28,082 nt of DNA from Collodictyon triciliatum. Taxonomy: Eukaryota > CRuMs. The notes under the pieces were generated by a model. The model searched no databases. It was not told the DNA's origin and saw only the letters and a program-made list of their open reading frames with translations. The position numbers and the translations under genes were made by a program. Positions 16,722 through 26,020 of the stretch are shown one piece after another. Positions within the stretch are counted from its first letter, which is position 1; every line of letters begins with the position of its first letter. Where the stretch lies: contig JBHJMP010000984.1 in the NCBI GenBank assembly GCA_043381765.1, positions 1-28,082 of the forward strand, read 5' to 3'.

Positions 16722-17797
16722 TTACTCTTCATCCAGAATATACTCCACTTTATTCATGGCCTTGGCACGGATGCGGTAGTCCTCTTTTTCCTCCTTGGAT
16801 ACAGACTTCCAGAGCCTAGATTTAGTAAACAATATAAGAAAAGGAAGAAGAGTAAAGACAGCAATCTCATAATCTTAATCACTTATGTAACACTCACTGT
16901 CCCATTTGCACAGAGAGCTCATTAGTGGAAAGAAACATGTCTTTGTGAAGTATCCTTTTCCGTTGTTCGCGGTTGAAGAGCAAAAATGAATTCATTTTGG
17001 TTTTTTTGAGCACTTTTTTGGGCTGTTGCAATTGCCTGGGTATTGTTGATGAGCGAGACTGGGGAAATGTGAATGACCTTGCTCGGCTCTTTGGCGATGA
17101 TTCCTGGGAATTTTATTATGTTATTGATTAATAAACCTAGAAAAATAGAGCATACGAATTTCCCTCACAGCCAGCGTCGTTGGCATCATTTGCGGGTGAG
17201 ATTTTGAAAATAATGAGGACAGCATACCTGGCTCTTCGCACAAGTTATTGACTCTGCGTCCAAAGACTTCACAGGGTGAATTTTTTGTACATGTGCGTTG
17301 GCATCTGGATGCGAATACTGCCTCGAATAATGATGGTGATAGAAGAAGCCATCTGATAAACAGGATTGTTGGGGGAGAAGTGGGCTGTAGTCTAGATTAG
17401 ACACAGGCAAATCAACAGACGACGATGAGGGAGAACGGGGTAATATTTTTGAGTCCGTCGATTGGTGTGTGTTTGCCACACTCCTTAAAGCCTCTGGCAT
17501 TTCTTCGAGAGAAGTTGGGCAAGGTGTTTGGTCGCACATGGACAGGTCAAGCCAGTGAGAGATGTCAGCCTCCTCTGCATCCTCCGATATAAGTGGCTCT
17601 AGCACTAGCTGTGGCTGGTGGACGACCTTGAATCGGTAGACAGAGATGGGCTCAGCAGGTGTGCGGGGGAGCTGCGGGATGCAGACCCAGTTTTCCTGTG
17701 TTGACAGTGTTGAAATGGACGAGTAGAACTCAAGAAATTTGTTTGCAACGTTTTCTTTCACTCCAGAATCGCCTTGGTTCGATGTGGTTTGGCTCAT
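16722..17797 (-). CDS. HMG-box protein with C-terminal box, 3 exons
   Basis: HMG boxes bind and bend DNA. Exons 17797-17228, 17103-16898 and 16815-16722 close in phase, giving 289 residues. The box lies at the very C-terminus (about 221-282) and is split by an intron: KKTKMNSFLLFNREQRKRI and TNELSVQMG precede the splice, and QLWKSVSKEEKEDYRIRAKA follows it. The Asn-Ser-Phe-x-x-Phe start and the Gly-x-x-Trp turn fit sequence-specific (SOX/MATA-type) boxes more than the abundant HMGB type, but this is a judgement by eye. Residues 1-190 are Ser/Pro/Glu-rich without a recognised domain, and may be a regulatory region. A basic stretch of about 34 residues leads into the box. A nuclear transcription factor is the likely role. 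Confidence 0.85.
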
Positions 17798-18710
17798 GAT
17801 GGTATTCTTTGAGTTCTTAGCGGTCGATGATACTGATCTATATGTGAGTATGCTTAAGTCATTTTCTTTTCTCTTTTTCCATTTTCAAAAAAAAAAGTGT
17901 ATTGTTGGGCAGTGTGGATGCAGAGAAGAGAGGGAGAGAGGCGAAGAACGGTATGGTCCACGGGGTTGTCTATAGATTTACAGAGAACGTAACGGTATTT
18001 TCATAGCCATCCTTTTGGTTTAGTGATCAGTTTCGGTAGGAAAAAAGACTCATGAGAACGCTGGCCATCCACCTTTTTTTTTTCAGATTTTTTTTAATGT
18101 TATGAGGTGATCAGGCGAATAGCTGGGGTGGGGAGAGTTAGGCAGCATAGATGTGGGCGTGTGAGCGAGTCCTTTTTATACGCAGCAAGTGTAACCGCTG
18201 TTCCAATTAGTCTATCTGTCACCCAAGCATCATCGTTATCCAACATATTCCTTTCCTTCTGATTTCTGCTTTCTAGTGGGGATATTTTTAGAGCGCCCTT
18301 AATTTGCCTTTTTTGTCAGACAATCCAACAGACCATCACCACCAGAGAACACCAACTAAGGGATGTACTTGTTTATTTTTAGAACTTCGAATGTTGATTT
18401 GAATACTGTGCGAATTCTGGTGGAAAATCACAATCCTTATGCGGTAAGATTATTTTTAGCCAACCACTTTGTTGGTATTTATTTCGCCATATATGCGACC
18501 CAAGTTTATAAATAACTTTATCCCTTGCCCATCCTTTCCCATAATTTACCACTTTAGGAACATATGAGTCGCCTTCTGCCAAAAATAGATTTTGTCTGTG
18601 GAGGTGTCAATAGGGCTGGTGTACCCCTTTGTTGTTATCTTCAAACGCTTCCACTAAAAATAAAACCAATTTCTGTTAAGATAGGACGCGATTGTGCTAT
18701 CTGTGAGCAG
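17798..18710. other. Unassigned region left of the gap
   Basis: Upstream flank of the HMG-box gene, then a stretch with short open frames on the minus strand (18582-18379 and a different frame at about 18650-18540). The composition (Trp, Tyr, Lys, Gly-rich) could be coding, but no domain is recognisable and the sequence enters an N gap. Confidence 0.4.
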
Positions 18711-19234
18711 NNNNNNNNNNNNNNNNNNNNNNNNNNNNNNNNNNNNNNNNNNNNNNNNNNNNNNNNNNNNNNNNNNNNNNNNNNNNNNNNNNNNNNNNNN
18801 NNNNNNNNNNNNNNNNNNNNNNNNNNNNNNNNNNNNNNNNNNNNNNNNNNNNNNNNNNNNNNNNNNNNNNNNNNNNNNNNNNNNNNNNNNNNNNNNNNNN
18901 NNNNNNNNNNNNNNNNNNNNNNNNNNNNNNNNNNNNNNNNNNNNNNNNNNNNNNNNNNNNNNNNNNNNNNNNNNNNNNNNNNNNNNNNNNNNNNNNNNNN
19001 NNNNNNNNNNNNNNNNNNNNNNNNNNNNNNNNNNNNNNNNNNNNNNNNNNNNNNNNNNNNNNNNNNNNNNNNNNNNNNNNNNNNNNNNNNNNNNNNNNNN
19101 NNNNNNNNNNNNNNNNNNNNNNNNNNNNNNNNNNNNNNNNNNNNNNNNNNNNNNNNNNNNNNNNNNNNNNNNNNNNNNNNNNNNNNNNNNNNNNNNNNNN
19201 NNNNNNNNNNNNNNNNNNNNNNNNNNNNNNNNNN
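18711..19234. other. Assembly gap of 524 N
   Basis: All bases are N. The open frames that span it are artefacts. Gap size is presumably an estimate. Confidence 0.99.
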
Positions 19235-20124
19235 GAAGTGGCGACACGCAACTATATCCAAGAATGGACACATCGTCGCAATCGCCCACAAAATCTATTC
19301 CAATTCAGCATCAATGTTCTAAATAAGGAGCTTTCTGGAATTACCCGGAACACCCCTATTTCCTTGTTTCATTCGATAGTCCATATTTAGTCAAGTCTTT
19401 ATGCGGCTAATTTGTTGAAGGATTACCGAATACAGTGATGGGTGCCACCCGAAACGTTCGTACAAATGCGGTTTTAGTATCAATGAAACTTGCCAAAAAG
19501 TTGCAATTGCCCATTCATTTGTGGAATTTACAGTAATTTTGAATTTTCGACCACACTGCAGGCCAGGGCGCACTAACGTTGGAGTAGAGTGTATGAAGGA
19601 GAGCAAACGCCAGTAGGAGACACTATTGGTGCCAGAGAGCAACTAGGTAAGGAATAATATGTTCGGTACAAGGGGTGGAACGTCATGGAGCAGTACTGGA
19701 ATTGAACAGCTGATAACCAGGCACCCAGAGCGCTGAACGTAATGCTGGTGCTTCGGTATTATAAATGTTATTATAGCCCAAAAAGAGAGAGAGAAAAGAG
19801 AACAAAAAAACGATTTTTTTTTTATTATTGTTATATTTTGGAAATTGAGGATGTAACAGCACAGAATAAAGAAATGACACTATGACAGATTTGATATAGG
19901 TGCCGATGTACAACTCTGAGGGTTAGTCTGGGAAGCTTGAATGCCGGATGTGGTACGGCTTGAAAATACGGGCTCCATATTTCCATCCCAATATGTCAAA
20001 TTAAGTTGCACTGTGCAGAGTATGAAAGCAGGAAGAGGAATGGAAGGAGAATCAAGAGCTAAAAAAAAAAAAAAGAACGAGTAACTCTGGGGTGGTGTGA
20101 TGTGGAGTGCAACAAATGAATAAG
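19235..20124. other. Unassigned region right of the gap and 3' flank of the large gene
   Basis: Around 19391-19642 both strands are open for about 60-80 codons. One reading is Trp/Leu-rich on the minus strand and the other is Cys/Lys-rich on the plus strand. Neither matches a family I know. A minus-strand AATAAA (TTTATT at 19821-19826) could end the transcript of the large gene, about 300 bases past its stop. Confidence 0.4.
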
Positions 20125-23100
20125 CTAGGCAACTCTCAGTATGACTATACTGCTCTCCCTAGACTGGGGTGAGTTAGAGGGTGCCTCTCGTAGGAATTCG
20201 TCGGCAATGAAGTCGACAACAGCGTCAGCAGCCGATTGGGACTGAGCGGAGAGCCGATGAGCTCGGGGAGGATCGATGGCAGCAGAGCGAAGCCTAAATG
20301 AAGGGGATGCAGCATTGGACGAGACCGACGAGGAGCGTGAGCGATGGGGCACATAGACTGCAGGTTGCGTCCCTTGCAACAAAGACACCGGGACGGCGTC
20401 CAAGAGGGCGGGATTGACTGCAGGATTTGGCTTTGCTTCTGTGGGATTTGGCTTTGCCTCTGTAAGATTTGGCTTCGCCTCTGTAAGATTTGGCTTGGCT
20501 TCCGATGTTTGGGCAACAATCAAGGGGCGGAAGGACTCCATAAAGTTTGCGACGGCAGACACGGTTTCGAGCGAGACGTCTGGGTATCCATACTGGATGG
20601 CATCGAGTAGATGCCCAACTGCAGCATCAAAAAGATCATCGGTGAGGTTAAGATGGTGATGGTGCTTCTGAAGATCCACAGACGGCTTGCGGGCACGGCC
20701 ACCCATGCCGATGATGAGGAAAGCCTTGAGGAAGTGGACCATGCGATTCATGTTGTAGTCGAGGAAGAACATCTTTTGGTAGATTAGTGAATGAGTAAAT
20801 TAGGAAAGGAGTAAAGGAGTATAGGAGTAAATTGGCGAATTAGCAAGTAAACCAAAACGGCATCGCACCTTGAGTAACGGGTCCTTCAGAGCGCGGTAGA
20901 AGAAATCATCGATAATCAAGGAAAAGACCGCCTCTCCACCGAGCTGGTTGATGAGCGCCGAGTTGTGGACCGGAAGCTGGGGTGCCAACAGACCGAGAGC
21001 CGCAAGCTCCCTGTGTGCAGCCGAGACCGAGTCCTGCGCCGTCACCGGTGGCGAGATGTAAGTGTGGCTGTGTGTCGGTGCAGAGTGTGCAACGAGACGC
21101 AGCATCTGCTCCCTGGTCAGGCCGTTGAAGCGGAAGCCGATGCGGGCTACGGAGTCGAGCCCAGGCAGGGCCGGTGTGTAGCACGGGTTGCTGCGCAGGG
21201 CGGCAAGGAGGAGGGCGACGCCGCGGGGGCCGATGGCATTCCACTCGAGATGCAGCTGCAGGGCAGAGGGCGGGAGTCTGGGGAGGACGCGGGCAAGGAC
21301 GCGGGCAACGCGGGGGCCGAGGCGATTGCCGCGCAGGCTGATGTCGCGCAGGCGGTGCCAGTGCAGGCGGCGCAGGACACGAGCGAGGGTGGGGCCGCAA
21401 TCGGGGGCGAGTCCGCAGAAGTCCATGGCCAGCGAGGCAAGCTGCGTGCCGGGGCCGGACCCTGCGCGGCCGACAACGCCCTGCATCAGCTGGTGGAACC
21501 CGGCCGAGCCCAGCCCCGCGTTCTGACTCAGGCGCAGGTGGCGCAGCGTCGGGTGGGAGCGGAGGAGCGCGCTGAGCCACAGGGCGCTGCTGGGGCCGAG
21601 CGCGTTGTTGGCCAGATCCAGCCGCAGCAGTGGGACGCGGCCGCCCAGCAGCGCGCAGCACAGGCCCCGCACGGCCGCAGAGTCCAGCGCGTTGCCCGAC
21701 AAGTCTAGTGCCACGACGCGGGCGTATGCGCCGGCCCCGCACTGCAGCCGCGGCCACACGCAGTGCGTCAGCGCCACCCACGCACCGCCCGTGCCCCCGG
21801 CGGCATCCACGTCTGCGCGGCACACAATTGCCTGCCCGCATCTGCCGCCATCGCCATCCGCTGCCATTGCTGCGTTCGAGAACCCTTTGGATGCCCGCAC
21901 AAGATCCAGGGCCAGTCGCCCGCCTTCATCGCCCGCCGCGGGCCTCCATGCCTGCCGCCGCCCGGCGTCTGCCCCGTGTGCGCGGCGGGCTGCGGTGCCG
22001 TGGAACCCGTCTGCCGGCGGCCCCACAAACGCCCGCCACTTGGCCCGCAGCGCCCACCACACAAAGGCGTAGTACCCAGCCGCAAAGGCGCACAGCGTCA
22101 GCCACACAATCGTCCAGAAGCTCAGCCGCCGCCCCGTCAGCGCCACAATCTGCGCCACGCTGGTGGAGAAGACAATCGCGGTCTGCAGCCCGTGCGCGCG
22201 GATGTTCTCGTACGAGATGCGTCCGTTCACCGCTGCCGTGCATGCGAGGACGCTGCACAGAAACAGCGATGCCGGCACCTGTGCATCCGCGTTCTCATCT
22301 CCAGTCGCACTCGCATCGCCCCCATCCAGCGGGGTCTCCTGTGTCCCAAAGATGGAGATCAGGCAGAACGATATCTTTGTGGCGAGCAGGGTCAGGAAAA
22401 ACACCGAGTTGCGTTCGTAGAAGAAGGAGGTCGGGTTCGACTTTGCTTGCTCCAGTCGTGAGTGCACTTGCCTCCGCTTGATGTAAAACGAAAGAAGAAA
22501 CACCCCCGCGCAGAACATTGCGGCGGCACACAGCACCAGGTGTCTGGACGACCAACAGGTGATGCTTGGGTCAATCGCGTGCACAAAGTGCGCCGGCCTC
22601 TCTGTATCCTTCATGTTCTCCCCAGCAACACTCCACAGTCCTTCTTCCAGTTTCAGGCTTTGAATCCATCCACCAGGCTCCGTCAAATCCTCATCACGTC
22701 CTCGCAGTATCAACCCTTCCGCATCTCCAACAGCTTCCAAGGTGTCTGCAGACTCGCCCGCCAGATATCTTCTGTACTCAGTTTCGCTTCGATATCCAGT
22801 CCTTGAGCCCGTAGAGTTGCATAGAAACACGGAAAATAGAATCGAAAACACTGGCATGGCCATCCCTACCATGACGAAAAACCAAATCGACCTCCCATAC
22901 GCACAGGCCTTGAGCCCAAAGACCGCCACCAAATCCTGAGTCCTTGCAAGGGACATCCCTGCACCAGTGGTTATAAACCCAATCACCAGTGCTATCACCA
23001 TTGTGTAGGAAGACTCGAGAAATCGAGGTGGATACGGGCTGTACTTTTGCATCCACCGAATGACCCCAGGTACATCTCGTACCCCTACCAGCCCGGTTCC

Positions 23101-24633
23101 AAATGGTGCCCAGTAGAGTTGCATCGCTCCAATCCACAAGGCAAAGAATTGCCACGCGAAATATGCTTGTTGCGTCGCTGACCATCTCTGAATCTCTTCC
23201 TCAGGGGGTCCAGCAAGTGCTGCTGCTCGCTGCATCAGCGTTAGTAAGGTTCTGCGATTGCGCTTTGTGTCTGCATACGCATCTTTCACTTCAGGCTCTC
23301 TTGCATCAGCTTTGTCAATATCGCCTTTCTTATTCTCTCCGTAACCTGGCCGTGCTTCCTTGGCATTCGAACTCGATACTTTTGTTTCGGTAATTGAACT
23401 GCTGGTATGCACTTGTGTATGTCCTGTCACGATCGCATGGTTCACTTTCTCGTTCATTGGCTTTGGAATACTGTGTGTTGACTGAAATAACTGGATGGGT
23501 GATAGCCTCGCCTCTTGCTTGGCAGAACTCCCTCCTCTGAACTCAGTGCTGCAAGGTGGCTTTTCTTTTAAATGCTCATTATTCATCTTTCTCATGATGT
23601 CATCCACAGCCTTTTCAAGCTCTGCAATATCATCCGAATCTACTCCTGGTCTTGGCTCCTCATCCACAGACGGCTTCTTTCGTTCCTTCTGGTTTTCTCG
23701 TATCACAATGTCCTCCCTGTTGGAAAATACGTCTTTTTTGTTTTCTCTATCTTTTTCTCTGTACCTGTCCTTTGTTTTGATCCCATGATCGTTGGGTGGA
23801 ATGTCTATCTTTACCGAAAGCGCGTCTTGACTTTTCCATGCTTGCTGCTGACTCGAGGTACCTGGGCTTCTTTGATTGTAGTTATGGTTGTGTCGTTGCT
23901 TGTAAGAATCTTGCGAATTGTGTTTGAGACCTCTCTTGTGGAAGCGATTCAAGTGTGGCTTCAGATGGTCCATCTCCAGTTGGCTTTCATCAAAGTCTTC
24001 CCCGACAAACCGTTCATGCAATCCTTCTCCCTCCATCCTCTCCGGAAGCAAGACTGTCACGACTCCCACGTCCGGGCTGTTGATTTCAGAGTCCAGATCC
24101 AGATCCAAGTCCATGTCAAAGTCGACGTCAGCGTCGGGGTCTGTCCGTGGATGATTCTTGCTGGACACAACAGAAGACGACGCAGCCGATTCAGACCGGG
24201 GCGAGTCCGTCCCATGAAGTCTCTGTCTCGGGTGATTATCAGTAAAGTCCAACGCCATCTCTAGCCTCATTTGACTCTCCGCTATATCCTCATCGCCAAG
24301 CTCAGAAGGCAGAGTGACTTTTGTGCCTCGCAGGCTACGGATAGCATTCAGGAGACGCTGCTGAAGGCGGACCGGAAGACACTCGAGGAGAACGATGATG
24401 GGGATGGGCAAAGGCTCGCGCTGGGTCTGTTGCCGAATGAGGTCCTCCCAGTGTCCGGCCTTCACCCAGGGTATTGGAATTCCCTCCTCGCCTTCTTCCT
24501 CATGCCTTGGAATCATCGGTTGCTGGGCGTGGGACGAATCAGAGGACGGAGGAGAGTCGGGTGCCTGCTGTGCCTGCATCTGGTGTCTTGTGACTCGACA
24601 GTTCTGCTCCAACGCGGGTCCTCTATGAAGCAT
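20125..24633 (-). CDS. Multi-pass membrane LRR protein with C-terminal truncated globin
   Basis: Two exons, 24633-20869 and 20772-20125, join in phase 0 (ctcAAG|gtgcga ... caaaag|ATG), giving 1470 residues. Residues 1-480 are charged and probably disordered, with an Asp-rich run near 165-182. About eight hydrophobic segments follow at roughly 490-512, 543-563, 582-604, 696-718, 744-763, 786-806, 815-834 and 837-861. RNI-type leucine-rich repeats lie at about 972-1150 (VVALDLSGNALDSAAV, LLRLDLANNALGPSSA, LRDISLRGNRLGPRVA). Residues 1228-1344 read as a group-1 truncated haemoglobin (LGGEAVFSLIIDDFFYRAL; after the splice FFLDYNMNRM, GMGG, a His run, then LNLTDDLFDAAVGHLLDAI). A 7-residue TEAKPN repeat and a Ser-rich tail end the protein. 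The membrane domain family is not recognised. Long exon 1 is GC-rich and intron-free, unlike its neighbours. A membrane sensor or scaffold is inferred. Confidence 0.85.
20423..20503 (-). repeat. In-frame 21-bp tandem repeat coding TEAKPN(L/P)
   Basis: Almost four copies of a 21-base unit, related to GATTTGGCTTTGCCTCTGT on the + strand, encode EAKPNLT/EAKPNPT directly after the globin-like domain. The units differ by a few mostly third-position bases and the frame is kept, so this is probably a real flexible linker. Confidence 0.9.
20506..20952 (-). other. Group-1 truncated haemoglobin-like domain, split by the intron
   Basis: Coding parts are 20952-20869 and 20772-20506. By-eye alignment to the trHbN family places Phe1244-Phe1245 at B9-B10, Phe1258 at CD1, the Gly-Gly pair of the EF region at 1279-1280, and the proximal F8 His at about 1293 within a run of four His (1292-1295). 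The Gly-Gly to Thr spacing before helix G matches the family exactly (21 positions). B10 is Phe where Tyr is usual, and the E7/E11 positions look apolar (Met, Leu), so the distal pocket may be hydrophobic. Confidence 0.8.
21184..21720 (-). other. RNI-type leucine-rich repeat block
   Basis: About six repeats following the LxxLxLxxNxLGxxG pattern with helical spacers of RNI length. The coding DNA here is strongly GC-rich, which produces long but meaningless antisense frames. Confidence 0.85.
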
Positions 24634-24672
24634 TTGGTTATGGTACCAGTGGCGGTGTAAGAGGGGGTTGTT

Positions 24673-24727
24673 TGTTTTGTTTTGTTTTGTTTATTTTGTT
24701 TTGTTTTGTTTTGTTTATTTTGTTTTG

Positions 24728-24758
<31 letters not shown>

Positions 24759-24822
24759 TGTTTTTGTTTTTGTTTTTGTTTTTGTTTTTGTTTTTGTTTT
24801 TGTTTTTGTTTGTTTTTGTTTG
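24673..24822. repeat. TTTTG / TTTTTG repeat before the large membrane gene
   Basis: TTTTG units with TTTAT interruptions pass into a pure TTTTTG array. On the sense strand of the gene this is a CAAAA/CAAAAA tract ending about 40 bases upstream of its ATG, so it is probably in the promoter or 5' UTR. Confidence 0.93.
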
Positions 24823-25955
24823 GGTTCAAGTGCGCATGCGAGAAGACTGCAAGAGGAGAGACAAAGAGGAAAAGAAACGTAGATGAAAGAGGATGAACTA
24901 TTCTTGCATCTTTTCGGGTCCATGGTGTAACTCTGTGGATACCGAGGTCTTTGTAACCATCAATAGACTGTCCAGTCTCCAACACCTTGTCGGCTGCCGC
25001 TATACAATCGTGAGACTCATGTGGCTTTCACATAAAATCAAAGAGGCCCAAGCTTGTTATCTTTGCACGATTATAGCATGCCGCTGAGCCATTGAAACAA
25101 CCCCGCGCAATGCAAAGACCGACCTCCAACTAACCATTTCGCTATGGAGAAAGCCATGTGCAGCCCGAAAGCAGAAAACTCTCTTTCCAGTAAACACCAC
25201 CCACACGGTTTCTGCGTTGGTTTCCAGATTTCCGTAGGATTTCGGCTTGTTCGATATGTTTTCCAGTGTCCTGATGCGGCAACTGCTCGACGGTGACCAG
25301 GTTTCCGCATCCGTGCGTATGTGCGTGGATTCGACACACGGAAATTCCATACATGTACAGGACTATTTGTATTTCCGAAAATGGAAGGATGGCTGTAGGA
25401 TGACGTAAGTAAGGAGATGCTTAATCAAGAAACCCAGTGCGAACTTACTTTGTTAGTGCTCTATACTGTTCTATATAATTTATTATTATTGTAGCAAATT
25501 TTAAAATTTTGCGATTACTGATACATATATATCTATTATTACTATATTTTCCACAAATGAAACTCAACGCTTTCTTTCGCCCAAACCAAACAGCCAACGA
25601 GTCCGCAGGCGCTTCGCCGATACTGGTGCTTGTCCTTGCGTCTGCATCCCACATATAACGTAGTGGTTTGCTTTGGGCGCAAGTTTGCTATGTGAATAAA
25701 TCAATTATTTTAAGTTCTTCTGGCCAGTCCTTTCCTTAACTTGTCTGCTCGAGTGTAGGTATGCAACAATATGCAATCATTTTCATTTACAACTGCAAAT
25801 ACTTTATTTGCGATGCACTTTTCTGTGGAGCTATGCAGTTCTTTTGAAAATGTTTGGTCGCCGTTTGTGTCTTTCGCTCGCATTAAGTTGGTCTCCCATT
25901 TGTCATACTTATACTAACGATCATTACTACAACCAAAGGAAAGAAAAAGAAGTGG

Positions 25956-25961
25956 TTTATT
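25956..25961 (-). terminator. Candidate polyadenylation signal for the channel gene
   Basis: AATAAA on the minus strand, 60 bases past the stop codon of the polycystin-like gene. Motif and position only. Confidence 0.4.
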
Positions 25962-26020
25962 ATGTATAAGAATAGAGTCTGGAAGAGAGAGAGCAAAGTG
26001 GCAGAAGAGTCTGATTCACC

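Larger units (their letters stand above)
24634..26020. other. Spacer between the large membrane gene and the channel gene
   Basis: Contains the TTTTG/TTTTTG repeat, then about 1.1 kb with several short open frames. Minus-strand frames at 25350-25057 and 25654-25445 and a plus-strand frame from 25559 are open but short, and none is recognisable. I cannot support a gene here. It probably includes the 5' region of the large minus-strand gene. Confidence 0.45.

Noticed and set aside
18564-19326. Open frames of 180-250 codons on both strands across 18564-19326
   Set aside because: They consist almost entirely of N translated as X; the gap creates them.
20906-22481. Several long antisense and alternate-frame ORFs (110-311 codons) over 20906-22481
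   Set aside because: Arg/Pro/Ala-rich shadows caused by high GC in the LRR-coding exon; the minus-strand frame with LRR and membrane segments explains the region.
24668-24985. Phe/Leu/Cys or Lys/Gln/Asn repeat ORFs
   Set aside because: Translations of the TTTTG/TTTTTG repeat.
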